64,000 bases of DNA from Dehalobacter sp. 12DCB1 (GTDB lineage Bacteria; Bacillota; Desulfitobacteriia; Desulfitobacteriales; Syntrophobotulaceae). The notes under the pieces are model-generated. The model saw only the letters and a program-made list of their open reading frames with translations. It ran no database searches and was not told the origin of the DNA. The position numbers and the translations under genes were made by a program. The stretch spans positions 255,535 through 319,534 of the forward strand of contig NZ_POSF01000015.1 in assembly GCF_004343605.1 (NCBI RefSeq), in the 5' to 3' direction. Below, in pieces: positions 43,873 to 53,403 of this stretch. How positions within the stretch are numbered: position 1 is the stretch's first letter; each line of letters opens with the position of its first letter.

Positions 43873-44592
43873 TCATTTTGGTTTTCGGCCATACACGATC
43901 GCCACGACACCGCCGACAAGATTTTTATATCCCGTATCCTGAAGTCCGCATTCAGCAAAGATCTGGGCGAGCTGTCGCTGAGATTCAAATTCACAGGCCG
44001 AATCAAAAAGATACGTGTATTCTTTTTGTTTTCCGCCGTGGACTTTTCCCAGCCACGGAACGATCTTCTCAAAATACAGCCAGTAAAGCTGTTTGAAAAC
44101 CGGTATGGTCGGCTTTCCCATATCCAGAGATACGACCATGGAACCAGGTTTGACAACACGAATCATTTCCCGGATTCCGCGGCGAAGATCGGGAAGATTC
44201 CTGAGCCCCCAGCCAACGGTTGCTCCGTCAAAACTGTTATCGGTAAAAGGCAGGCTCATCGCATCACCCTGCAAAAGCTCGATGCTCGCTTTATACCGGT
44301 CATTTTCGATATTTTTCCGGCCGACAGCCAGCATTTCTTCTGAAAAATCCACCCCTGTAACCCGACCGGAATCCCCGACGGCGGCAGCAATCTCCCTTGT
44401 AAGCTTACTGGTCCCGCAGCATAGGTCAATCATCTTCATTCCAGGTTTAGCCTCGACGATTCTGACTGCTTTGGCCCTCCAGGAATTATCCATCCCCATA
44501 CTCATCAGGGAATTCATCAGATCATATTTCCCGGCAATTGCGTTAAACGTTTCTTTAACGTATTCTGATTTTTCTTTACCTTCAAAATCCAT
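43873..44592 (-). CDS. menG: Demethylmenaquinone methyltransferase (UbiE/MenG)
   Basis: SAM-dependent C-methylation of demethylmenaquinone, last step of menaquinone synthesis. The 239-residue protein shows VKETFNAIAGKYDLMNSLMSMGMDNSWR, the SAM-binding IDLCCGTSKLT, GVDFSEEML, SFDGATVGWGLRNLPD and the EYTYLFDS region of UbiE/MenE methylases. AAGGAG precedes the ATG. A menaquinone is consistent with anaerobic respiration. Monocistronic, ended by a strong terminator. Confidence 0.93.
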   Translation of the reverse strand: MDFEGKEKSEYVKETFNAIAGKYDLMNSLMSMGMDNSWRAKAVRIVEAKPGMKMIDLCCGTSKLTREIAAAVGDSGRVTGVDFSEEMLAVGRKNIENDRYKASIELLQGDAMSLPFTDNSFDGATVGWGLRNLPDLRRGIREMIRVVKPGSMVVSLDMGKPTIPVFKQLYWLYFEKIVPWLGKVHGGKQKEYTYLFDSACEFESQRQLAQIFAECGLQDTGYKNLVGGVVAIVYGRKPK

Positions 44593-44795
44593 TTTCTCTC
44601 TCCTTGTACCATCTTGCCCGGTATACGGTCAGTACTATCATATGATAATCAGCCCAAATTGTCCAATTTTAATGATACGATAAAAAGCAAACATCCATAC
44701 CTGAAAACTTTTTCGAAATCCTGCGGGGTTCTTTTACCCTCTGGCCTGATATGTTAAAATAGGGTAAGCATCTTTTTCCAGGGAGGATAAGACGA

Positions 44796-45083
44796 ATGTA
44801 TGAACTAAAAAATTTTAGTGAAGTCATTGTGAAGAAAACATTGGAAGATTATCTGCCCGTCGCCAATATCCCTTGCAAATGCGAACGGTGTCAGGCCGAC
44901 ATAATGGCTTTTGTACTAAACCGCTTCCCCCCGAGATATTATGTTTCCTTAAAAGGCGAAGTCATGACGCACTTTGAATCACAAATGTTTCCGGACAAAG
45001 CCCGAGTCTTGGCAGAAGTCGTTGGTGCTGCCCAGATAGTTGCGGCTTTCCCGTCCCATCCGCTTGACCAGAAAGAAGAATAA
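44796..45083 (+). CDS. ComFB-family protein
   Basis: A 95-residue protein with the ComFB pattern: N-terminal VIVKKTLEDYLP, CKCERCQADIMAFVLNRFPPRYYVSLKGEV with three cysteines likely binding zinc, and a helical C-terminus. ComFB-type proteins have recently been linked to binding of cyclic (di)nucleotides; Bacillus ComFB lies in the late competence operon. No comFA or comFC is present here. GGGAGG precedes the ATG. With several c-di-GMP enzymes in the window, a receptor role is an attractive inference. Confidence 0.85.
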   Translation: MYELKNFSEVIVKKTLEDYLPVANIPCKCERCQADIMAFVLNRFPPRYYVSLKGEVMTHFESQMFPDKARVLAEVVGAAQIVAAFPSHPLDQKEE

Positions 45084-45162
45084 ACCTGCTAAGGGATTGA
45101 TTGACAGTCGCAAAGGCGCTTCAAATAATATGAGGCGTTTTTGCTTTTGTATGGGTATGGAT

Positions 45163-45191
45163 TTGATTATCGTTATTTACTCTGTTACAAT
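45163..45191 (+). promoter_or_regulatory. Sigma-A promoter of the helicase gene
   Basis: TTGATT (45163-45168), 17-base spacer, TACAAT (45186-45191), 34 bases before the ATG at 45225. Confidence 0.7.
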
Positions 45192-45224
45192 GATTGCGAC
45201 TTCATAATAAAGCAGGTGATCAGC

Positions 45225-47480
45225 ATGATTTCCGAGTATCAGGGACTTAAGCTCGATCAATTTCAAATGGATGCGATTGAAGCAATTAATCAGGGACATT
45301 CCGTCATTGTTTCAGCTCCTACCGGAACAGGGAAAACAATGGTCGCAGATTATCTGGTTGAAAAATCGATTCGGGAAAGCAAACGGATTATTTATACAGC
45401 ACCGATAAAAGCGTTAAGCAACCAGAAATTTAAAGATTTTTCCCGCCAATTTGGCAGCGAGACCGTCGGGATCATGACCGGGGATGTTGTGATCAATCCT
45501 GGCGCCCCGTTGCTGATCATGACCACAGAGATCTTCCGTAATCAGGTCATTACCAATGATCCTGAACTGGAGCACGTTTCCTATATTATCTTTGACGAAA
45601 TTCACTGGCTCAATGATGAGGACAGAGGTACAGTCTGGGAAGAATCCATCATTCTTGCTCTGCCAAACATTAAGATTCTGGGCTTAAGTGCCACAATTGC
45701 CAATGCCGCGGAACTGAAGGGCTGGATTGAGGACATCCGCAAAGACACCGTTGTCTTGATCGAGGAACAGCAAAGGGTTGTTCCTCTGGAATATTATTAT
45801 TTCTGTCAGGACACCGGTATCATCGGCTATGATGACCTGATCAGGTTCTATTATCAGAAGCTTAAATCCACGGACAGAACCGATAATTCCCCGCTGTTTA
45901 AACCTACGTCACATCTTGACCTGATCAAAACTGTTGAGAAACAATATCTTCCTACCCTCTATTTTGTATTCAGCAGAAAGCAATGTGCCGATAAAGCGCA
46001 TGAACTGGCCAATATCAAAAACTACCTGTCGCCGGAACAAAGCAAAGAAGTGAAAAACATCTTTTTGGAGCATTTTGGTTCTGAAGATACTTGGTCCTCT
46101 TCCACACGCAAGTTATTCAGAGTCTGCCGGAAAGGTATTGCCTATCACCATGCCGGGCTGCTGCCTTTGCAGAAATCCGTCGTAGAGGACCTTTTTCTGG
46201 CGAAGACGATCTCCGTTCTGTACTGTACCGAGACCTTCAGTGTCGGGATCAACTACCCTGTCAAGGCCGTTTGCTTTGATTCTCTAAACAAATACGACGG
46301 ACGCAGCTTCAGGGCTCTGGCAAACCACGAATTTTTTCAGATGTCCGGCAGAGCCGGCCGACGCGGTATTGACGAGATCGGTTATTCCTTTGCGATTGTT
46401 GATTTGAATTACTTTGAAAAAGAACCGCCGGTAAAATTTGATATTGCCAAGTTAGAACCGTTGACCAGTCAGTTCCGACTTTCCTATAATACAGTTTTGA
46501 ATCTCCTGGCAACATTATCGTCGGAGCAAATTGAAACCTATTTCAAAAAAAGTTTTGCTGCTCATTCCTATATCTTGACCGCTCAGAAAACGGAAGAAGA
46601 GATTCGTCTTCTGTCCGAGCAATCAGCCCAAGCCAAAGAGAACCTCTGTGAGCATGTCGGGACCTATCGGTGTCCGCTGAATTACTACCCGAAAAAGAAA
46701 GAATTGGACAGGCTTCATAAAGCCTTTGACAAATTGGACCCGCGACGCCGCAATAAGATTTTCGGTCGTCAGATGTACCGAAAAATTATGAAATGGGAGA
46801 AGATCCTTAAGACTGCTCCCCAGAAATGTACCAGAAAACAAAACGATAGCTGTAAATCCTTCGCCGGAAAGTGGATCAACCTTGAAAAAGAAATTTCAAA
46901 TCTCAAAAATCAATTGTTCTCAATGCCGGATTACAACACCTTTAATTCCGAATTTGAAAGAAAAAAAGCCCTGCTGCAGCAAATGGGTTATATTGAAAAT
47001 GACATGCTTTTGCCGCGGGGGGAGCTCGCCAGATATATTTATGTACAGGAAATCCTGGTAACCGAATTGATTTACTCAGGGATCATCGAACAGTTGGATG
47101 ATGAGCAGCTGACCGCGCTGATTTCCTGTATTGATTACGAAAGCAAACGTAATGAGTATTTCCAGAAGTTTGACCAGATTGATTTTAAGCCTGTCAGGGA
47201 AATGATGAATTATATTCAGAGCATCTGCGGGCCTGACGCTGTGCGCTTTGAATCCAGAGCGGCCGTCCTTGCGTATCATTGGAGCAAAGGTGCTGCATTA
47301 ATCGAGCTTCAGCAACTCTGCACCCTGGATGAAGGAGATATTATCGCGGTCTTAAGGCGGACCATCGATTTACTGCGCCAGATGCGGGAAGCCGTAACAG
47401 ACCACTCACTAAGAGAACGCTTCAGCGCCTGTATCAAAAAACTGGACAGAGATGAGGCTTCGATCCAAGAATTAAATTGA
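45225..47480 (+). CDS. Ski2/Mtr4-like DExH RNA helicase
   Basis: A 751-residue superfamily 2 helicase. Motifs: LDQFQMDAIEA (Q-like), Walker A APTGTGKT, TAPIKALSNQKF (Ia), DEIHWL (II), SATIAN (III), FSVGINYP (V) and QMSGRAGRRGID (VI). The layout with a C-terminal helical region (about 430-750) is that of Ski2/Dob1/Mtr4-type RNA helicases, which are scattered in actinobacteria, cyanobacteria and some Firmicutes. ATG at 45225 with CAGGTGAT upstream; codons upstream to 45141 overlap the promoter. Its targets in bacteria are unknown. Confidence 0.9.
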   Translation: MISEYQGLKLDQFQMDAIEAINQGHSVIVSAPTGTGKTMVADYLVEKSIRESKRIIYTAPIKALSNQKFKDFSRQFGSETVGIMTGDVVINPGAPLLIMTTEIFRNQVITNDPELEHVSYIIFDEIHWLNDEDRGTVWEESIILALPNIKILGLSATIANAAELKGWIEDIRKDTVVLIEEQQRVVPLEYYYFCQDTGIIGYDDLIRFYYQKLKSTDRTDNSPLFKPTSHLDLIKTVEKQYLPTLYFVFSRKQCADKAHELANIKNYLSPEQSKEVKNIFLEHFGSEDTWSSSTRKLFRVCRKGIAYHHAGLLPLQKSVVEDLFLAKTISVLYCTETFSVGINYPVKAVCFDSLNKYDGRSFRALANHEFFQMSGRAGRRGIDEIGYSFAIVDLNYFEKEPPVKFDIAKLEPLTSQFRLSYNTVLNLLATLSSEQIETYFKKSFAAHSYILTAQKTEEEIRLLSEQSAQAKENLCEHVGTYRCPLNYYPKKKELDRLHKAFDKLDPRRRNKIFGRQMYRKIMKWEKILKTAPQKCTRKQNDSCKSFAGKWINLEKEISNLKNQLFSMPDYNTFNSEFERKKALLQQMGYIENDMLLPRGELARYIYVQEILVTELIYSGIIEQLDDEQLTALISCIDYESKRNEYFQKFDQIDFKPVREMMNYIQSICGPDAVRFESRAAVLAYHWSKGAALIELQQLCTLDEGDIIAVLRRTIDLLRQMREAVTDHSLRERFSACIKKLDRDEASIQELN

Positions 47481-47500
47481 AACGTTTTTCCGTCAAAAAG

Positions 47501-47524
47501 AGGAGCCATTTTAGGGCTCCTTTT
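47501..47524 (+). terminator. Terminator of the helicase gene
   Basis: AGGAGCC (47501-47507) and GGCTCCT (47515-47521) form a 7-bp stem followed by TTTTG, 20 bases beyond the stop. Confidence 0.85.
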
Positions 47525-47980
47525 GTTGAGTCTGCCATTTCCGACCGGATTAACCTCAGGCAGACCTTTTTAATTTTGAATCTTTCCTAACCAAACCAAT
47601 TCTGAAGATTGACTGCCCGACGTTCAGGTTCTTAGGACCAGCGGTATTCAGCCAAATACCACTCCTGCAAGAAATTGCTCGTTTACTGCTATTAATTACT
47701 CCCAGCCGCTTAAGTACTTCCTGACCGCCTGACATACCTCCTTTCAATCTTCCTGTCCTGACTTGGGCCTTTTTTCTGTTCCAGGCGATCTGGTCGCCAA
47801 CCGTGACAACGCATTGTCATAAGTCATTCAGAAAAAGGCTTTACGCTAACGTTAGAGATATTCTCTTTTTTGCTTTAAATTCCTTGGTCAAATAGTTTCA
47901 TATTGTTTCTAAGTTTGTCGAAACGGAAAGGGCCTTGTTACTACTATGACCTCCTCATAAAATTTCGAGTTTCCGGGACT
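47525..47980. other. Intergenic region downstream of two convergent genes
   Basis: No supported gene in about 455 bases. Two small adjacent hairpins are present: GGCGA-tctgg-TCGCC (47784-47798) and TGACAA-cgca-TTGTCA (47804-47819). A 63-codon frame on the minus strand (47556-47747) has its ATG jammed against the GGAGG site and matches nothing known. Confidence 0.5.
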
Positions 47981-50557
47981 TCAGATTAAGTTCTTGCCTA
48001 TGACCTTTTCAATGAATACGCTGACAATCTGCGGATCAAACTGTGTGCCGGAACATTGTAATATTTCATTGATCGCTTCTTCATTACTTAATGCTTTTCT
48101 ATATGATCTTTCAACTGTCATCGCATCATACGCGTCAGCAATGGCTATAATCCTTGCTTGTAATGAAATCTCTTCCCCTTTAATGCCCCTGGGGTATCCT
48201 TGTCCTCCCCACCTTTCATGATGCTCGAGAACAAAATTGGCTATCTCCGAAAATTCATTGACTGAGCTTAATATCCGGTAGCCTATTTCAGAGTGTCTCA
48301 TGATTTCATTCCATTCATCCTGATTTAATTGCCGAGGCTTATTCAGGATTTTTTCGTCAATTCCTATTTTCCCTATATCATGCATCAATCCGGCTATTCT
48401 AACCTGGCTGATATCATTTTTATCAAAATGCATCTTTGTTGCAATCGCCGCACAGATTTCTCCAACCCTTTTCGAATGTAACATTTCCCTACTGCTTTTT
48501 TCATATAGCGTATTCATAATCAGGTCTATTGTTTTACTCCTCGTGCTCATGCTGTCGGAGAGTTTGTGCCTATACATCTGATCTTCCGTATTTTTTAGTA
48601 TCTCCTGGATATCTTCTTCCTTACTTATCTTTGTTTTATACCCAAAGGAAATCGAAATATCAATAGATCCAGCTTTTTCTCCTGAGGAAAGGTCCCTGAT
48701 CCGGGTGAGTATTTTCTCCGTTTCAATCGCATCCGTTTTCGGCAATAGAATAATAAATTCGTCCCCGCCTAGCCTAGCAACGATCTCGTCAGCACGGCAT
48801 CCCTTCCTCAGTACTTTAGCCACTTTTTTTAAAAGCTTATCGCCCATGGCATGCCCAAAGGAATCATTAATAAGTTTTAATCCGTTGACATCACCCATCA
48901 CAATGGTTAGCGGAAGATTTCTTTCTGTATCGAGTCTCTTTAATTCTTCTTCGTAAAATCTTCGGTTATACAGTCCGGTAAGTTGATCATGATAACTCAA
49001 GTATTTAATTTCTTCCATTTTTTGTTTTTTCTCGGAAAAATCTCTGAATACTAAGACCACACCTATGATTTCTCCGTTTTCTTGCACAATAGGTGCGGCA
49101 CTGTCTTCAATAAACCGCTCAGTACCGTCTTTTGAAATCAATATGGTATGGTTAGCCGATTCGATGGTCTTTCCGCTTTCAAGTACTTTTTTAATTATGT
49201 TTTTGCACTTACTTCTGGTAATCTCATTAATAATATTAAATACTTCTTCATATGGTTCTCCTCTTGCCTCATCTTGCGTCCATCCTGTTAAGAATTCCGC
49301 AACCCTATTAATAAATACAATATTACCTTTATCATCCGTGGAAATGACTCCGTCTCCCACAGAAATCAGCGTTGTTTCTAAAAGATTTTTTTCCTTTGCA
49401 AGAGCTGTTTCAAGCCTTCTGCGGTCGGTGATATCGCGAAAAGTCCATATCCTCCCATAGTATTTCCCTTCCTTGTCCATCACAGGCGCAGAATGTCTGT
49501 CCAGAATCATCCCGCTTTTTAATTCAATCTCGTCACGGCTAGTCTCGTTGATGTGATCATAAAGATATGTCACTTTTTCTAAAAATCGTTCAGGATCCCT
49601 GGTCAAGCTAACAACATGCTTAAGCAGTAAAGTATCATCTTCGTCATCAATAATATATTGGGGGACATTGAACAGCTCAAACATTCGGTGATTAGTAAGC
49701 ATCCTTGTATGATTCTCATCAACAACCAATATTCCGTCCAGGGATGCGTTTGTCTGTGCCTCAAGAAAAGCCGTCTTAAATTTCATTGTAGCCTCTGCCT
49801 GCTTATTTTCGTTGATGTCGCGAATACTCTCAATCGCACCAATAATGTTACCCGACAGATCGTGCAGGGGAGATACCTTGATAGAAACCCAAGATCCCTT
49901 ATTGTAAAGGGCAGGACAAAACGCTTCCGCCATATAATTATTTTCTTGAGAGGTAAGGTTGAAATATTGGGTCTTAATTTCTTCACTATCCGTAAAGACC
50001 AAATCCATTAGCTGCGGCCTAGCCTGGCCATAAAATGGAATAGAATAGGCGTAGTCACCTTTGCCAATCATCTCTGATGCAGGGATACCTGTCATTTTCT
50101 CAATCGCTTTGTTCCAGATGATGATTTGCTTATCCTTATTTACAGCAAGAGTGGCGTCCGGAAGAAATTCGATAATATCCATGAGCTGCTGCTGCTGTGC
50201 AGATATATCGATAAAAAGCGTAATGAAATAATACTTCTCAGGAGAATACACATTGACTCTATACCATCTGTTTAACGATTCTGAGAACTGTTCAAATTCC
50301 TTTTTCCCGCCATTGATCGCTATTTCGCCATAGTATGTTATCCAGTCAAATGCATTGTCACGAATATCTTTTAAAATATCGGTAATCTTTTTACCGATTA
50401 TCTCTGAGCCCTTTAATCCCGTGAAGGTTTCAAATGCAGAATTTACTTCTATAAATTCATAATCGCAAGGGATCCCGTCATCCTTACATATGATTCTGTG
50501 ATAAGCATACCCTATTGGGGATTCTTGGACTATTTGCTTATAGAAGTTATCATTCAT
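47981..50557 (-). CDS. Multi-PAS GGDEF/HD-GYP bifunctional c-di-GMP protein
   Basis: An 858-residue soluble sensor: PAS units at about 1-115, 125-250, 260-380 and 390-510, then GGDEF (about 515-670) with an intact RLGGDEF, then HD-GYP (about 690-855) with HDIGK and HHERWGGQGYP. Both synthesis and hydrolysis sites look functional; the tetrad where an RxxD inhibitory site would be reads RADE, so product inhibition may be changed. PAS redox or ligand sensing would set the balance. A clear ribosome-binding site before the ATG is weak (AAGAGAG). Confidence 0.9.
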   Translation of the reverse strand: MNDNFYKQIVQESPIGYAYHRIICKDDGIPCDYEFIEVNSAFETFTGLKGSEIIGKKITDILKDIRDNAFDWITYYGEIAINGGKKEFEQFSESLNRWYRVNVYSPEKYYFITLFIDISAQQQQLMDIIEFLPDATLAVNKDKQIIIWNKAIEKMTGIPASEMIGKGDYAYSIPFYGQARPQLMDLVFTDSEEIKTQYFNLTSQENNYMAEAFCPALYNKGSWVSIKVSPLHDLSGNIIGAIESIRDINENKQAEATMKFKTAFLEAQTNASLDGILVVDENHTRMLTNHRMFELFNVPQYIIDDEDDTLLLKHVVSLTRDPERFLEKVTYLYDHINETSRDEIELKSGMILDRHSAPVMDKEGKYYGRIWTFRDITDRRRLETALAKEKNLLETTLISVGDGVISTDDKGNIVFINRVAEFLTGWTQDEARGEPYEEVFNIINEITRSKCKNIIKKVLESGKTIESANHTILISKDGTERFIEDSAAPIVQENGEIIGVVLVFRDFSEKKQKMEEIKYLSYHDQLTGLYNRRFYEEELKRLDTERNLPLTIVMGDVNGLKLINDSFGHAMGDKLLKKVAKVLRKGCRADEIVARLGGDEFIILLPKTDAIETEKILTRIRDLSSGEKAGSIDISISFGYKTKISKEEDIQEILKNTEDQMYRHKLSDSMSTRSKTIDLIMNTLYEKSSREMLHSKRVGEICAAIATKMHFDKNDISQVRIAGLMHDIGKIGIDEKILNKPRQLNQDEWNEIMRHSEIGYRILSSVNEFSEIANFVLEHHERWGGQGYPRGIKGEEISLQARIIAIADAYDAMTVERSYRKALSNEEAINEILQCSGTQFDPQIVSVFIEKVIGKNLI

Positions 50558-50779
50558 GAAATATCTCTCTTCCTTACATGTCTAAGCGACATGCAAAAAT
50601 ATAATGCGCCGGTCTTTTAACTTCCTCACCATGAATTCCTGATTTCTCCACATGCCGATAGCTACCTATTTTTTTCATTATATTCTATTAATATAAAAAA
50701 TTCGACATATTTCATTGATTACAATGTTGAATATTTCAGATAAATTATTTGAATATATTAGGTAAATTACATTGTATTT

Positions 50780-50823
50780 ATTGATTAAAATTAAAGCTGC
50801 CGACAAAATCTGTCGGCGGCTTT
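50780..50823 (-). terminator. Terminator of the malic enzyme gene
   Basis: AAAGCTGCCGACA (50793-50805) and TGTCGGCGGCTTT (50811-50823) pair over 13 positions with one T.G pair, then TTTAATTTTAATC on the minus strand. The rest of the 323-base gap (50558-50880) is AT-rich with nothing further recognised. Confidence 0.85.
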
Positions 50824-50880
50824 ATTATCTGAAGCTTTTTTGATTTCTTATTGATACTTTAGTACTTTTATTCGCAAATC

Positions 50881-52137
50881 CTACTTATATTGATTCGCCA
50901 GTCTCTTCTTCAGATTTTCTGCCACTAAGGCAGGATCAATCGGATTTCTGGCAATACCGGATTCAATTGCCGCTCTAGCTGTTGCGGCTGCGACAGCAGC
51001 GGCAACTTCGGGATTAAAGGCACTTGGGATAATGTAGTCAGCACATAATTCTTCCGGTTTGACGCAGTCGGCAATGGCCTGGGCGGCAGCGATCTTCATC
51101 GCATCGTTGATATCGGTCGCGCGAACATCAATCGCACCGCGGAACATTCCCGGGAAAGCCAGGACGTTGTTGATCTGATTGATAACGTCGGAGCGTCCGG
51201 TCGAGATAACAGCAGCACCGGCATCGAGAGCTCTTTTAATCGGCCAGATTTCCGGGATCGGATTGGCCTGAGCAAAGACGATCGGATCTTTGGCCATGGA
51301 TTTAATCATCTCTTCGTCAATGGAATCTGGAGCTGATACGCCAATAAAGACGTCCGCACCCTTGATCGCATCTCTGAGGCTGCCTGTGCACATTTCATAA
51401 TTTGTCTTTTCAGCGATTTCGTCCTTATATTTATTCATACCTTCAGGGCGTCCCTTATAAATCGCACCTTTGGTATCGCACATAATAACGTTCTTCAGTC
51501 CCATACTCATCATCAGCTTGATAATTGCAATCCCGGCAGCTCCGGCGCCGTTCGTTACAACTTTGATTTCATCTATACTCTTGCCGACAACCTTCAGCGC
51601 ATTAAAAAGACCCGCCAAGGTAACGACAGCCGTTCCATGCTGATCATCATGGAAGATCGGGCCTTTAAAATTATTGCGGGCTTTTAACTTTCCTTCAATT
51701 TCAAAACATTCGGGAGCTTTAATGTCCTCAAGGTTAACACCGCCAAAGGTCGGGGCCATTAACTCGACAAGCTCAACAATTTTATCAATATCATTCGTAT
51801 TTACACAAATGGGGAATGCATCAACGTCGGCAAAGGCTTTAAACAGAAGGGCTTTTCCTTCCATGACAGGCATAGCCGCTGCTGGGCCAAGGTTGCCAAG
51901 TCCGAGAATGGCTGTTCCATCGGAAACGATACAGACATAGTTGGCATGATTGGTGTAAACATCGAGATTCGCTAAATCTTTTGCAATTTCTTTCACAGGA
52001 TCAGCCACTCCTGGGGAATAGGCGAGCGTCAAATCGTCCCTGTCATTGGCAGGAACCGTTACTTTTACTTCAAGTTTACCAGGCCTTACGGCGTGAAACG
52101 CTAAAGCCTCTTCACGCAGGTTTTTAATCCGGGACAT
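50881..52137 (-). CDS. NAD(P)-dependent malic enzyme
   Basis: Oxidative decarboxylation of malate to pyruvate. The 418-residue short bacterial type has LTLAYSPGVADP, VSDGTAILGLGNLGP, the metal/substrate region GVNLEDIKAPECFEIE, FHDDQHGTAVVT and the dinucleotide site NGAGAAGIA. Whether it uses NAD or NADP is not decided by eye. GAGAGGAAG precedes the ATG. It lies 349 bases downstream of the SucC/SucD/CitE-like cassette, separated by a strong hairpin, so it probably has its own promoter but serves the same malate/pyruvate node. Confidence 0.94.
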   Translation of the reverse strand: MSRIKNLREEALAFHAVRPGKLEVKVTVPANDRDDLTLAYSPGVADPVKEIAKDLANLDVYTNHANYVCIVSDGTAILGLGNLGPAAAMPVMEGKALLFKAFADVDAFPICVNTNDIDKIVELVELMAPTFGGVNLEDIKAPECFEIEGKLKARNNFKGPIFHDDQHGTAVVTLAGLFNALKVVGKSIDEIKVVTNGAGAAGIAIIKLMMSMGLKNVIMCDTKGAIYKGRPEGMNKYKDEIAEKTNYEMCTGSLRDAIKGADVFIGVSAPDSIDEEMIKSMAKDPIVFAQANPIPEIWPIKRALDAGAAVISTGRSDVINQINNVLAFPGMFRGAIDVRATDINDAMKIAAAQAIADCVKPEELCADYIIPSAFNPEVAAAVAAATARAAIESGIARNPIDPALVAENLKKRLANQYK

Positions 52138-52408
52138 TCACATCTTCCTCTCACTTTGTGGTTTTTTTCGTTTTATTTTTGGCTTAAGTCTTTTTTATTC
52201 AGTATGCTTTTTTAAGTAATACATTGTCGTTATTTGACACATTGCTTATGTAAACAAATTATGAAAGCGTTTCGTTAAATTATCTCATGAATGAAAACAA
52301 AAAATCAACCATTTTGTTTTTGAAAGTAAGTATCAGAATCGGTGAAATTATCCTCTGATGTTGGGATCAATACGTTATATTGATTTGAATGGATTAAATA
52401 GCGGATAT

Positions 52409-52449
52409 CACAATGTCTGGCCGCCCCTACAGGGTAGCCAGACATTGTG
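52409..52449 (-). repeat. Perfect 13-bp hairpin between the CitE-like and malic enzyme genes
   Basis: CACAATGTCTGGC (52409-52421) and GCCAGACATTGTG (52437-52449) form a perfect stem with a 15-base loop, 38 bases beyond the CitE-like stop. Neither side has a T-run, so a classical terminator is not obvious. The remaining 349-base gap is AT-rich and presumably holds the malic enzyme promoter. Confidence 0.6.
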
Positions 52450-52486
52450 TCACTCGAGTCATATAAAACTTTAGAGCAACCTTAGC

Positions 52487-53368
52487 TCAAGCTTCTTTCG
52501 CTTCAATCTCAGCTTGAGCAGCCAGAATATCTTTGGCATTCAGGTATACGGGAGTATCCACCATTTTTCCGTTGTAGGATACGGCTGCTTTTCCTTTGGC
52601 AATACCCTCTTCTTCGAATACTTTGACAACGCCGTTAGCCCATTCGACATCGGCCGGATCCGGAGCATACAGACGGTTGGACGGTCCAACCTGACCCGGA
52701 TGAATAATCATACGACCTTCATAGCCCATCTGCTTGCCGTCGGCAACGTTCTTTTCAAAAGCGGGGATATCCTGGTAAGCAACGAATGGTGCGTCAATTG
52801 CTACAATACCGGCTGCACGGCAGGCAACACCAACTTTGGCGCGTCCCCACAGCTGCTCATTCGCTTCGGAGGTCAGTTTGATCCGCATGTCGCGGCAATA
52901 ATCTACTGCACCAAAAATAGCATTCACGTTACGTTTGCTGGCCATGCAGCACTCATACGCATTCATAATTCCTTTTGCTGTTTCAAGCAGCATAGAAATT
53001 TTGATGGAACCCACTTCCAGACCCCTGCGGCGCTCCAACTCTTCGAGTTTCCAATCCAGACGTTTAACATCATCAGGATGTCCGGTCTTAGCAAGCGTTA
53101 CGCCATGAAGGCCTTCCCAAACGACAGCCTCAAGGTCATCGTTGGTTAATTCTGTTTCCCAGTTGTTAATTCTGACATAAACCTGGGAACCATTGGACCC
53201 GGCATATTTCAAATTCTCGGCAATAATTTTGCGTGCATTTTCCTTCTCCGCCGGTGGTACGGAATCCTCCAGATCCAGTGTGATGATATCAGCAGGAAAG
53301 CTTGGCGCTTTCTCAACCATCTTCGGGTTATTTCCCGGTACGTAGAGAATCGATCTCATAACAGCCAT
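52487..53368 (-). CDS. CitE-like (HpcH/HpaI family) CoA-ester lyase
   Basis: A 293-residue TIM-barrel lyase: RSILYVPGNNPKM, LDLEDSVPPAEKENAR (Mg-binding Glu/Asp), VRINNW with the catalytic-site Arg, MLLETAKGI (Glu ligand) and IIHPGQV. The group includes the citrate lyase beta subunit, malyl-CoA lyase and citramalyl-CoA lyase. No CitD/CitF genes are present, so citrate lyase is unlikely; with an acyl-CoA ligase pair upstream, a malyl-CoA or citramalyl-CoA lyase is the best inference. AGGAGG precedes the ATG; 35 bases after the SucD-like gene. Confidence 0.85.
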   Translation of the reverse strand: MAVMRSILYVPGNNPKMVEKAPSFPADIITLDLEDSVPPAEKENARKIIAENLKYAGSNGSQVYVRINNWETELTNDDLEAVVWEGLHGVTLAKTGHPDDVKRLDWKLEELERRRGLEVGSIKISMLLETAKGIMNAYECCMASKRNVNAIFGAVDYCRDMRIKLTSEANEQLWGRAKVGVACRAAGIVAIDAPFVAYQDIPAFEKNVADGKQMGYEGRMIIHPGQVGPSNRLYAPDPADVEWANGVVKVFEEEGIAKGKAAVSYNGKMVDTPVYLNAKDILAAQAEIEAKEA

Positions 53369-53403
53369 TTTAAGATGCCTCCTATTTTTACTGGAATTAA
53401 TAA

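Noticed and set aside
47556-47747. 63-codon minus-strand frame as a small gene
   Set aside because: Its ATG is one base from the GGAGG sequence, the alternative start lacks a site, and the protein shows no recognisable feature.
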